DNA from: Paratractidigestivibacter sp963611755
GTDB taxonomy: Bacteria > Actinomycetota > Coriobacteriia > Coriobacteriales > Atopobiaceae
Direction of reading: 5' to 3'
DNA: 11,698 bases
Assembly (NCBI GenBank): GCA_963611755.1
Contig: CAVDTK010000064.1
Coordinates: 1 to 11,698 of the forward strand
Numbering within the stretch: the first letter of the stretch is position 1; the number at the start of each line of letters is the position of its first letter. Positions 1 through 5,824 of the stretch are shown piece by piece. The translations under genes and the position numbers were made by a program. The notes under the pieces are model-generated. The model searched no databases. It was not told the DNA's origin and saw nothing but the letters and a program-made list of their open reading frames with translations.

Positions 1-4
1 CCCC

Positions 5-931
5 ATGAACCCGGATATCGCTTTTGACGCCCAAGCCCCCGTCGAGAAGACCCCCGTGCCCGCGCTGGTGCTCGAGGGCGGCGGTTTTCGCGGCATGTTC
101 ACGGCCGGCGTGCTGGACGTCTTCATGGAGCGCGGCCTCACGGGTTTTTCCAGCGTATGGGGCGTCTCGGCCGGCGCGATGAACTCCGTGAGCTTCAAGA
201 GCGGCCAGATCGGGCGCACCATGCGCGTCATGCTGGCCTTCCGCGACGACAGCCGTTTCATGAGCCTGCTGTCGTTTGCCAAGACCGGCGACATCGCGGG
301 CGGCGAGTTCGTCTACGAGGAGGTCCAGAACCACCTGGACCCCTGCGACAACGACGCCTTTGAGAACAACCCGCTGCCCATGTGGGCCGTGGCCTCCGAC
401 GTCACCTTTGGCACCCCGGCCTACCTGCCCGTCGTTCACCTGCCCGAGGACGCCCAGCGCGTGCGCGCCTCGGCCTCGCTTCCCGGCGTGTCCAACATCG
501 TGGAGATCGACGGCCACCGCTACCTCGACGGCGGCACCACCGACGCTATCCCGTATGCCCAGGCCATGGGCCTTGAGGGCTCCCGCGTGCTCGACGGCCA
601 GGTCCCGGCCGAGCGCGCCGTCGTGGTCTTGACCCAGGACCGCGGCTACGAGAAGACCCCCTCGAACGAGAACATGGTCCTGCACTCCCACCGCTACGAC
701 AACTTCCCCTACTACATCGAGGCCCTGGAGACCCGCTACAAGCGCTACAACGCCTGCCGCGAGAAGCTCTGGGAGCTTGAGCGCGAGGGAAAGTGCCTGG
801 TCATCGCCCCCGAGAAGCCCGTCACGGTCAAGACCACCGAGCACGAGGGCGCGCCTTTGCTCGACCTCTACCTGCAGGGCCGCCGCCAGGCCGAGGCGCG
901 TCTCGCCGAGATCGACGATTTCCTGCAGTAG
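5..931 (+). CDS. Patatin-like phospholipase family protein (RssA/YjjU-like serine hydrolase)
   Basis: A 308-residue cytoplasmic protein with the full patatin signature. The oxyanion-hole loop GGGFRG is at residues 25-30, the nucleophile elbow GVSAG at 53-57 (Ser55), and the catalytic Asp lies in the DGG motif at 175-177; Ser and Asp form the catalytic dyad of this family. No signal peptide or membrane segment is visible. Members hydrolyse acyl esters of lipids, but the substrate cannot be read from the sequence. The C-terminal third (about 200-308) is the charged extension common in bacterial YjjU-like patatins, with a Tyr/Arg/Lys-rich helix around 238-262. The first ATG in the window is used, so the upstream region and any ribosome binding site are missing and the true start could lie further 5'. 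It stands apart from the ribosomal genes downstream, separated by a 190-bp spacer. The family call is firm; the physiological role is unknown. Confidence 0.9.
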   Translation: MNPDIAFDAQAPVEKTPVPALVLEGGGFRGMFTAGVLDVFMERGLTGFSSVWGVSAGAMNSVSFKSGQIGRTMRVMLAFRDDSRFMSLLSFAKTGDIAGGEFVYEEVQNHLDPCDNDAFENNPLPMWAVASDVTFGTPAYLPVVHLPEDAQRVRASASLPGVSNIVEIDGHRYLDGGTTDAIPYAQAMGLEGSRVLDGQVPAERAVVVLTQDRGYEKTPSNENMVLHSHRYDNFPYYIEALETRYKRYNACREKLWELEREGKCLVIAPEKPVTVKTTEHEGAPLLDLYLQGRRQAEARLAEIDDFLQ

Positions 932-990
932 GTCCTGGGCCAGGGGGGTTGTGTGCGGCTTGTGATGCTTGCGCGCACCAAAAAAACACC

Positions 991-1019
991 TTACCCATCG
1001 ACCTGCGGTGACGTACAAT
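991..1019 (+). promoter_or_regulatory. Candidate promoter for rplM-rpsI
   Basis: A -10-like hexamer TACAAT lies at 1014-1019, with a weak -35 (TTACCC, 991-996) 17 bp upstream. Transcription would start near 1026 and give a leader of about 95 nt before the rplM start. The -10 matches consensus at 5 of 6 positions, the -35 at only about half. The position, in the only sizeable spacer before the ribosomal genes, supports the call. Confidence 0.4.
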
Positions 1020-1071
1020 TTACAGGCTTTGTCTACAAGAGCCCCGTAATCTCTTTAATGAACAAGCATCT

Positions 1072-1095
1072 CGTCGGCTTGTCCAGAAGCCGTCG
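1072..1095 (+). promoter_or_regulatory. Hairpin in the rplM 5' leader
   Basis: CGGCTT (1075-1080) and AAGCCG (1087-1092) form a 6-bp stem around a 6-nt loop. A T-T mismatch and two more G-C pairs (1072-1073 with 1094-1095) extend it. It ends 15 nt before the strong Shine-Dalgarno GGAGGAG at 1111-1117. Leaders of rplM bind L13 autogenously in some bacteria. Whether this hairpin does so is speculation; I do not recognise a specific leader family. Confidence 0.3.
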
Positions 1096-1121
1096 AACCG
1101 TAAGTATGTAGGAGGAGTCAA

Positions 1122-1562
1122 GTGAAGAAGTCGACTCATTACGCCAAGGCTGGCGAAGTCGAGCGCAAGTGGGTGCTGATCGACGCTGAGGGCGCTACCC
1201 TCGGCCGTCTGGCCACCACCGCCGCCATGATCCTGCGCGGCAAGAACAAGCCCCAGTTCACCCCCAACGCCGACACCGGTGACTTCGTTGTTATCGTGAA
1301 CGCCGACAAGGTCGTTCTCACCGGCAACAAGGCCGACCAGAAGCGTTACTGGCGCTACTCCGGCTATCTCGGAGGCCTCAAGTTCGAGTCCTTCCGCGAG
1401 GCTATGGAGCGTCACCCCGAGCGCGTCATCGAGCACGCCGTGAAGGGCATGCTCCCCAAGACCACGCTCGGCCGTCAGCAGGGCACCAAGCTCAAGGTCT
1501 ACGCTGGTCCCGAGCATCCGCACACCGCTCAGAACCCCGTCAAGATCGATTGGAGGGCATAA
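1122..1562 (+). CDS. rplM: 50S ribosomal protein L13
   Basis: A 146-residue protein, close to the usual length of about 142-147. Family blocks are present in order: TLGRLAT near residue 27, GKNKPQFTPNADTGDFVVIVN (about 41-60), the YSGYLGG loop near 80, GMLPKTTLGR (about 109-118) and KLKVYAGPEHPHTAQNP near the C-terminus. L13 binds 23S rRNA early in large-subunit assembly. The start is a GTG, chosen because an excellent Shine-Dalgarno (GGAGGAG, 1111-1117) sits 4 nt upstream and because the protein then begins with the expected lysine-rich stretch. Only 3 nt separate it from rpsI, so the two are co-transcribed. The gene uses GCT, CGT and GTT codons more than the GC3-rich genes around it, as highly expressed genes often do. 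Confidence 0.98.
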   Translation: MKKSTHYAKAGEVERKWVLIDAEGATLGRLATTAAMILRGKNKPQFTPNADTGDFVVIVNADKVVLTGNKADQKRYWRYSGYLGGLKFESFREAMERHPERVIEHAVKGMLPKTTLGRQQGTKLKVYAGPEHPHTAQNPVKIDWRA

Positions 1563-1565
1563 CCC

Positions 1566-1961
1566 ATGGCTGAGAACTCCGTTGTTTATTGGGGCACCGG
1601 TCGCCGCAAGGAGGCTACCGCCCGCGTTCGTCTCGTCCCCGGCACTGGCAAGTTCATCGTCAACGGCCGCGACGCCCTCAACTACTTTGGTCGTCAGCAG
1701 CTCGTCGACAACGCCCTTGCTCCGCTTAAGCTGACCGAGACCGCTGATCGTTTCGACGTCCTCGCTAACTGCGACGGCGGCGGCATCAACGGCCAGTCCG
1801 GCGCCTGCCGCCTGGGCATCTCCCGCGCTCTCCTCGAGGCTGGCGAGTACCGCGCCGACCTCAAGAAGGCTGGCTTCCTTACCCGCGACGCCCGTGCGGT
1901 CGAGCGTAAGAAGTACGGCCTGAAGAAGGCTCGTAAGCGCCCGCAGTTCTCGAAGCGCTAG
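1566..1961 (+). CDS. rpsI: 30S ribosomal protein S9
   Basis: A 131-residue protein of normal length. Diagnostic blocks are GTGRRKEATARVRL near the N-terminus, the GGGINGQSGACRLGISRALL core (about 77-95; many homologues have GGGISGQAGA.RLGIARAL), LTRDARAVERKKYG, and the basic tail KKARKRPQFSKR. The terminal SKR reaches the P-site tRNA in the small subunit. The ATG at 1566 has a Shine-Dalgarno (GGAGG, 1552-1556) inside the end of rplM, indicating translational linkage of the classic rplM-rpsI pair. Codon use is the same biased pattern as in rplM. An intrinsic terminator follows about 28 nt after the stop codon. Confidence 0.98.
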   Translation: MAENSVVYWGTGRRKEATARVRLVPGTGKFIVNGRDALNYFGRQQLVDNALAPLKLTETADRFDVLANCDGGGINGQSGACRLGISRALLEAGEYRADLKKAGFLTRDARAVERKKYGLKKARKRPQFSKR

Positions 1962-1989
1962 TCCTTCGAGGCAGCACCTTTGCTTTTTG

Positions 1990-2027
1990 GGGCTTGTCGG
2001 CATTGGTTCGACAAGCCCTTTCTTTTT
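1990..2027 (+). terminator. Intrinsic terminator of rplM-rpsI, abutting the glmM ribosome binding site
   Basis: GGGCTTGTCG (1990-1999) and CGACAAGCCC (2009-2018) form a perfect 10-bp stem with a 9-nt loop. A T-rich tract (2019-2027, one C interruption) follows directly. It ends only 3 nt before AGGAGG (2031-2036), the Shine-Dalgarno of glmM. No good promoter is visible between the rpsI stop and the hairpin, so glmM may depend on read-through. Confidence 0.9.
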
Positions 2028-2045
2028 GTCAGGAGGTAGATGCAG

Positions 2046-3383
2046 ATGAAGTACTTTGGCACCGACGGCTTCCGCGGCCGCGCCAACGAGGGCCTGAACG
2101 TCGAGCACGCCTTTAAGATCGGCCGCTTCGTGGGCTGGTACTACGGCGCGCGCCAGGGCAAGAAGGCCCGCGTCATCATCGGTAAGGACACCCGCCGCTC
2201 GAGCTACATGTTCGAGAGCGCGCTGATCGCGGGCCTGGTGGCTTCCGGCGGCGACGCCTATATGCTGCACGTCATTCCCACGCCGGGCGTCTCGTACGAG
2301 GTCGTGGACGGCGGCTTCGACTGCGGCGTCATGATCACCGCCTCGCACAACCCCTACACCGACAACGGCATCAAGCTGGTCAACCGCGACGGCTTCAAGA
2401 TGGACGAGGACGTCCTTGAGCTCATCGAGGACTACATCGACGGCAAGAGCGAGGTGCCCCTGGCCACCCAGGACGCCATCGGCTGCACCGTCGACTACAT
2501 GCAGGGCCGCAACCGCTACATCGCGAGCCTTATCGCCAGCTGCGGCTTTAGCCTGCAGGGCCTGAAGATCGGCCTGGACTGCGCCAACGGCTCCGCCTCT
2601 TCGGTCGCGCGTCCGGTCTTTGACGCCCTGGGCGCCGAGACCCACGTCATCAACAACGCGCCCAACGGCTTCAACATCAACGTCGACTGCGGCAGCACCC
2701 ACATCGACCAGCTGCAGCGCTTTGTCGTGCAGAACGGCCTTGACGTGGGCTTTGCCTACGACGGCGACGCGGACCGCTGCCTGGCGGTCGACGAGCGCGG
2801 CCACGTGGTGGACGGCGACCTGATTCTTTACGTGTGCGGCTGTTACATGAACAAGCACGGTCGTCTCGCCAAGCAGACCGTCGTGCCCACCGTCATGTCC
2901 AACTTCGGCTTCTTCCGCGCGCTTGAGGAGGCCGGCCTCTCTTACGAGAAGACCGACGTGGGCGACAAGAACGTCTACGCCTGCATGCGCGAGAACGGCT
3001 ACACGCTGGGCGGCGAGCAGTCCGGCCACGTGATCTTCTCCGAGCTGGAGAAGACCGGCGACGGCATCATGACGTCTCTGCGCATCATGGAGGTCCTGCG
3101 CGGCGAGCGCGAGAAGCTGTCCGAGCTCACGCGCCCGGTCAAGCTCTATCCGCAGCAGCTGGACAACATTCGCGTGACCGACAAGGACGCCGCGATGGGC
3201 TCCGACGAGGTCAAGGCCGCCGTCGAGGCCGCCGAGAAGTTCCTCGAGGGCAACGGCCGCGTGCTGGTGCGCGCCTCGGGCACCGAGCCTTTGGTCCGCG
3301 TGCTTGCGGAGGCCCCCGACGAGAAGCTCTGCGCCGAGGCCAACGCCATCGTGATCAAGGCGCTGGAGCAGTTCCGCGCGTAG
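2046..3383 (+). CDS. glmM: Phosphoglucosamine mutase
   Basis: GlmM interconverts glucosamine-6-phosphate and glucosamine-1-phosphate, the step between GlmS and GlmU on the way to UDP-GlcNAc and peptidoglycan. The 445-residue length is typical. Visible motifs are the N-terminal KYFGTDGFRG, the active-site loop TASHNPYTDNGIK with phospho-Ser100, the Mg-binding DGDADR at 239-244, the sugar-binding GGEQSGH near residue 322, and the phosphate-binding RASGTEP at 409-415. I prefer the ATG at 2046 over the in-frame ATG at 2040. It gives the standard MKYFGTDG N-terminus and leaves 9 nt from AGGAGG (2031-2036), whereas 2040 leaves only 3. The gene follows a strong terminator with no room for a promoter between. 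The rplM-rpsI-glmM order is common in Actinomycetota. Confidence 0.97.
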   Translation: MKYFGTDGFRGRANEGLNVEHAFKIGRFVGWYYGARQGKKARVIIGKDTRRSSYMFESALIAGLVASGGDAYMLHVIPTPGVSYEVVDGGFDCGVMITASHNPYTDNGIKLVNRDGFKMDEDVLELIEDYIDGKSEVPLATQDAIGCTVDYMQGRNRYIASLIASCGFSLQGLKIGLDCANGSASSVARPVFDALGAETHVINNAPNGFNINVDCGSTHIDQLQRFVVQNGLDVGFAYDGDADRCLAVDERGHVVDGDLILYVCGCYMNKHGRLAKQTVVPTVMSNFGFFRALEEAGLSYEKTDVGDKNVYACMRENGYTLGGEQSGHVIFSELEKTGDGIMTSLRIMEVLRGEREKLSELTRPVKLYPQQLDNIRVTDKDAAMGSDEVKAAVEAAEKFLEGNGRVLVRASGTEPLVRVLAEAPDEKLCAEANAIVIKALEQFRA

Positions 3384-3409
3384 GGTTTTCCCTGGTAGAA
3401 CGCTGTGTT

Positions 3410-3449
3410 AACGCCGGCTTCGGGCATGTCCCGGGGCCGGCGTTTTTTC
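3410..3449 (+). terminator. Intrinsic terminator of glmM
   Basis: AACGCCGGC (3410-3418) pairs with GCCGGCGTT (3436-3444), and the interior can fold further through CGGG/CCCG. A run of Ts (3443-3448) follows. It begins 26 nt after the glmM stop and isolates glmM from the repeat array downstream. Confidence 0.9.
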
Positions 3450-3467
3450 TGTCGCGCGGGGTTCTCG

Positions 3468-3735
3468 CTTTCAAAATGCGGGGTTATCTGATGGCGCGGG
3501 CGCTCGCCCCTTTCAATTTCGAGGGTTGTCTGATAGCGAGAGGTCCCGCCCCTTTCAATTTCGAGGGTTGTCTGATGCTGAGAAGGTCTTCTCCTTTCAA
3601 AATGCGGGGTTGTCTGATGGTTTGCTATCAGACAAGTCGCGAAATTGAAAGCGAGAGGGGCTTCGACTATCAGACAACCCTGGGAAATGAAAGCTCAGGG
3701 CGCTGCGGGCATCAGACAACCCCGCATTTTGAAAG
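3468..3735. repeat. Seven-unit 25-bp repeat array, 42-bp period, four forward and three inverted copies
   Basis: This array fills most of the 491-bp gene-free interval between glmM and glmS. Each unit is CTTTCA, a 10-bp semi-variable core, then TTGTCTGAT. Forward copies begin at 3468, 3510, 3552 and 3594; inverted copies begin at 3627, 3669 and 3711. Within each block the start-to-start distance is exactly 42 bp: a 25-bp repeat plus a 17-bp spacer. The blocks face each other across an 8-bp centre (3619-3626). The end boxes are nearly invariant (one A for G in copy 1). The cores fall into related types: AAATGCGGGG in copies 1, 4 and 7, ATTTCGAGGG in 2 and 3, and divergent versions in 5 and 6. 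Copies 4 and 7 are identical, as are 2 and 3. Spacers differ in sequence but keep their length; two are short perfect hairpins (GGGCG/CGCCC, GAGAAG/CTTCTC). I do not recognise the family. A protein-binding array or a dispersed intergenic repeat are both possible. Confidence 0.93.
3610..3635. repeat. Inversion centre of the repeat array (9-bp stem, 8-nt loop)
   Basis: The end box of the last forward repeat, TTGTCTGAT (3610-3618), meets its exact complement ATCAGACAA (3627-3635) across the loop GGTTTGCT (3619-3626). This is where the array changes orientation. There is no T-tract, so it is not an intrinsic terminator. Confidence 0.85.
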
Positions 3736-3797
3736 GGGGCGGTGCGCCGACTCGGCCGTCCCCTGCCTGTGAGGACTTAGGGGAGGGCGGGCATTGC

Positions 3798-3806
3798 TGA
3801 TAGACT
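3798..3806 (+). promoter_or_regulatory. Candidate extended -10 promoter element for glmS
   Basis: TGATAGACT reads as an extended -10 (TG, one base, then TAGACT at 3801-3806) in an otherwise GC-rich segment between the repeat array and glmS. No convincing -35 is seen 17 bp upstream. Transcription would start near 3813 and leave a leader of about 60 nt. glmS needs its own promoter because the glmM terminator and 425 bp separate it from glmM. Confidence 0.35.
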
Positions 3807-3828
3807 AAAACGGTCACTGTTGCCTGAC

Positions 3829-3864
3829 CCAATTGCTCGCATGCGTGCGGGCGGGGGAAATTGG
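3829..3864 (+). promoter_or_regulatory. Possible hairpin in the glmS leader touching the ribosome binding site
   Basis: CCAATT (3829-3834) is complementary to AATTGG (3859-3864), whose last two Gs are the first two bases of the Shine-Dalgarno GGAGG (3863-3867). The 24-nt loop contains the palindrome CGCATGCG. The stem is short and AT-rich, so a regulatory role is only a possibility. It does not resemble the glmS ribozyme. Confidence 0.22.
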
Positions 3865-3874
3865 AGGCTCGCAT

Positions 3875-5725
3875 ATGTGCGGCATCGTAGGTTATACCGG
3901 TAAGAACCAGGCGGTCAGTTATCTGATCGAGGGCCTGAAAACCCTCGAGTACCGCGGGTACGACTCGGCTGGCGTCGAGATCCTGTCCACAGACGGGCAG
4001 CTTCACGGCGTCAAATGCGCGGGTCGAGTAGCGATTCTTGAGGAGCGTTGCGCCACGGCCAACCTTGTTGGCTCCACGGGCATCGCCCACACTCGTTGGG
4101 CCACTCACGGCGCGCCCACCGACAAGAACGCCCATCCGCACCGCGACTGCTCTGGGCGCATCGCCATTGTCCACAATGGCATCATCGAGAACTTCCGTGA
4201 GCTGCGCGCCACGCTCGCGCGCAACGGCCACGAGTTCGCGTCTGACACGGACTCCGAGGTCATCGCGCACCTGATCGAGGACGCGTGGGCGGGCCCGGCC
4301 AAGGGCGACCTGCTGCTGGCCGTGCGCAACGCCTGTCGTCGTCTTGAGGGCTCCTGGGCCATCGCGGCCGTCTGCGCGGACGCCCCCGGAGAGCTTGTCG
4401 TCGCCCGCAACGGCAGCCCGCTCGTCGTGGCCTCCACGCCCGACGGCGCCTACTGCGCCTCTGACGTCACGCCGCTGGCCAGCGTCACTTCTCACGTCAT
4501 CCAGCTCGAGAACGGCCAGTTCGGCCGTCTGCGCGAGAACGGCGAGGTCACCGTCTACGACAACGACGGCGCGCCCGTTGATTCGCCCAGCGCCATCGAC
4601 ATCGACTGGGACGCCTCCGCGGCAACCCTGGGCGGCTACTCTGACTTCATGGCCAAGGAGATCGCCGAGCAGCCCGAGGCCATCGAGCGTCTTCTCGCCG
4701 ATCGCCTGGGCGAGAAGGGCATCAAGCTCGACGAGCTTCACATGTCCGAGGAGGACCTGGCCGCCATCGACCGTATCTATCTGATTGCCTGCGGCACCTC
4801 CTATCACGTGGGGCTTATCGCCAAGACCTACATCCAGACCTGGGCTAAGGTGCCTGTTATCTGCGCCTACGCCTCTGAGTTCAACTACGACCAGGACATC
4901 CTGGTGACCGACAACACCCTCTGCATCATCATCACCCAGTCCGGCGAGACGGCCGACACCTTGACCGCCGCCCGCCGCATGAAGGGCATGGGCTGCAAGG
5001 TCTTCGCGGTCACCAACGTGCTGGGCTCCTCGGCTGCCCGCGAGTCCGACGGCTGCATGTACGTCCAGGCCGGCCCCGAGGTTTGCGTGGCCTCCACCAA
5101 GGCCTACACCGCCCAGATCGTGGCCTGCGCCCTGTTCGCGCTGCGCCTGGCCCAAAACCACGGCCAGATGGACAAGGCCGAGGTTGAGCGCCACTACAAC
5201 GATCTTCTCACCCTGCCCGACCTTATCCGTGAGGTCATCAGCCGCTCCTGGCAGGACAAGCGCGCCGCCGCGATCTTCCGCCGCGCGCACTCCGCCCTGT
5301 TCCTGGGCCGCGGCGCCAACGCCACCACCGCCTACGAGGGCGCCCTGAAGCTCAAGGAGATCAGCTACCTGCACGCCGAGGCCTACCCGGCCGGCGAGAT
5401 GAAGCACGGCCCCATCGCCCTGCTCGAGCCCGGCTTCCCGGTGGTCGCCATCGTGCCCGAGGACCGCGTGCACGACAAGACCATCTCCAACATCCAGGAG
5501 TGCAACGCCCGCGGCACCGTGTGCATCGCCGTGGCGACCGACGGCGACGAGTCCGTGGCGAGCATGTGCGAGCACGTCTTGTGGATCCCGCCCGTGTCCG
5601 ATGAGCTGCTGGTACCCATCGTGGCGATCGTGCACCTGCAGATCCTGGCCCGCTACGTGGCCCGCGCCCGTGGTTGTGACGTGGACAAGCCGCGTAACCT
5701 CGCTAAGTCGGTGACGGTCGAGTAG
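3875..5725 (+). CDS. glmS: Glutamine--fructose-6-phosphate aminotransferase (isomerizing)
   Basis: GlmS makes glucosamine-6-phosphate from fructose-6-phosphate and glutamine, the committed step of UDP-GlcNAc synthesis. The ATG at 3875 is chosen, rather than an in-frame ATG 14 codons upstream at 3833, because Cys2 must become the N-terminal nucleophile after Met removal. A Shine-Dalgarno (GGAGG, 3863-3867) lies 7 nt before it. The product is 616 residues (the E. coli enzyme is about 609). The glutaminase domain shows MCGIVGYTG, HTRWATHG (72-79), NGIIEN (101-106) and SDTDSEV (123-129). Two SIS domains follow, with ACGTSYHVG and QSGET (355-359) in the first. The second carries EAYPAGEMKHGPIAL, and the C-terminus is KSVTVE with the conserved Lys. 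All expected catalytic residues are present. The gene is monocistronic or the head of a transcript that largely ends at 5764-5805. Confidence 0.98.
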   Translation: MCGIVGYTGKNQAVSYLIEGLKTLEYRGYDSAGVEILSTDGQLHGVKCAGRVAILEERCATANLVGSTGIAHTRWATHGAPTDKNAHPHRDCSGRIAIVHNGIIENFRELRATLARNGHEFASDTDSEVIAHLIEDAWAGPAKGDLLLAVRNACRRLEGSWAIAAVCADAPGELVVARNGSPLVVASTPDGAYCASDVTPLASVTSHVIQLENGQFGRLRENGEVTVYDNDGAPVDSPSAIDIDWDASAATLGGYSDFMAKEIAEQPEAIERLLADRLGEKGIKLDELHMSEEDLAAIDRIYLIACGTSYHVGLIAKTYIQTWAKVPVICAYASEFNYDQDILVTDNTLCIIITQSGETADTLTAARRMKGMGCKVFAVTNVLGSSAARESDGCMYVQAGPEVCVASTKAYTAQIVACALFALRLAQNHGQMDKAEVERHYNDLLTLPDLIREVISRSWQDKRAAAIFRRAHSALFLGRGANATTAYEGALKLKEISYLHAEAYPAGEMKHGPIALLEPGFPVVAIVPEDRVHDKTISNIQECNARGTVCIAVATDGDESVASMCEHVLWIPPVSDELLVPIVAIVHLQILARYVARARGCDVDKPRNLAKSVTVE

Positions 5726-5740
5726 CCGGTAGCCTAAAAT
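5711..5740 (+). promoter_or_regulatory. Candidate promoter at the 3' end of glmS, possibly driving acpS-nnr-alr
   Basis: GTGACG (5711-5716) and TAAAAT (5735-5740) are separated by 18 bp and match sigma-70 hexamers at about 4 and 5 positions. The -35 lies in the last codons of glmS. A start near 5747 would precede the terminator hairpin at 5764-5805, so transcripts would have to pass it. I see no better promoter for acpS. Confidence 0.35.
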
Positions 5741-5763
5741 AAAGAAGGCTTACGTGAATGAAG

Positions 5764-5805
5764 GGTCGCCTTGGCACGCGTGCGCTGTCAAGGCGACCTT
5801 GTTTT
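5764..5805 (+). terminator. Intrinsic terminator after glmS, abutting the acpS ribosome binding site
   Basis: GGTCGCCTTG (5764-5773) pairs perfectly with CAAGGCGACC (5789-5798). The 15-nt loop contains the palindrome GCACGCGTGC (5774-5783), which could form an inner hairpin. The tract TTGTTTT (5799-5805) follows. The acpS Shine-Dalgarno starts 6 nt later, so there is no space for a separate promoter between them. Confidence 0.85.
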
Positions 5806-5824
5806 GGGACGAGGAGGGGCGCGC

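Noticed and set aside
953..978. Terminator after the patatin-like gene (GTGCG/CGCAC hairpin)
   Set aside because: The stem is only 5 bp and is followed by an A-run rather than Ts on the coding strand. On the other strand the T-run would precede the stem.
3468..3735. CRISPR array
   Set aside because: Repeats (25 bp) and spacers (17 bp) are short, repeats vary in the core, and orientation flips after the fourth unit. No cas gene is nearby. Regular spacing alone is not enough.
3476..3772. Small protein of 98 residues with 14-residue repeats across the array
   Set aside because: The frame stays open because 42 is a multiple of three. The start lies inside a repeat without a Shine-Dalgarno, and the pattern breaks down when the repeats invert. 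It is a by-product of the DNA repeats.
3736..3874. glmS ribozyme/riboswitch upstream of glmS
   Set aside because: The leader is short and I see neither the conserved core nor the double pseudoknot arrangement of that ribozyme, which is mainly a Firmicutes feature.
3918..3927. Extra copy of the array end box inside glmS (TTATCTGAT)
   Set aside because: Only 9 bp match, with no CTTTCA box at the right distance, and the bases encode ordinary conserved GlmS residues. Chance match.
5771..5824. Upstream start for acpS giving 18 extra residues
   Set aside because: Those codons fall in the terminator hairpin and T-tract. The GTG at 5825 has the Shine-Dalgarno and gives the normal N-terminus of the family.
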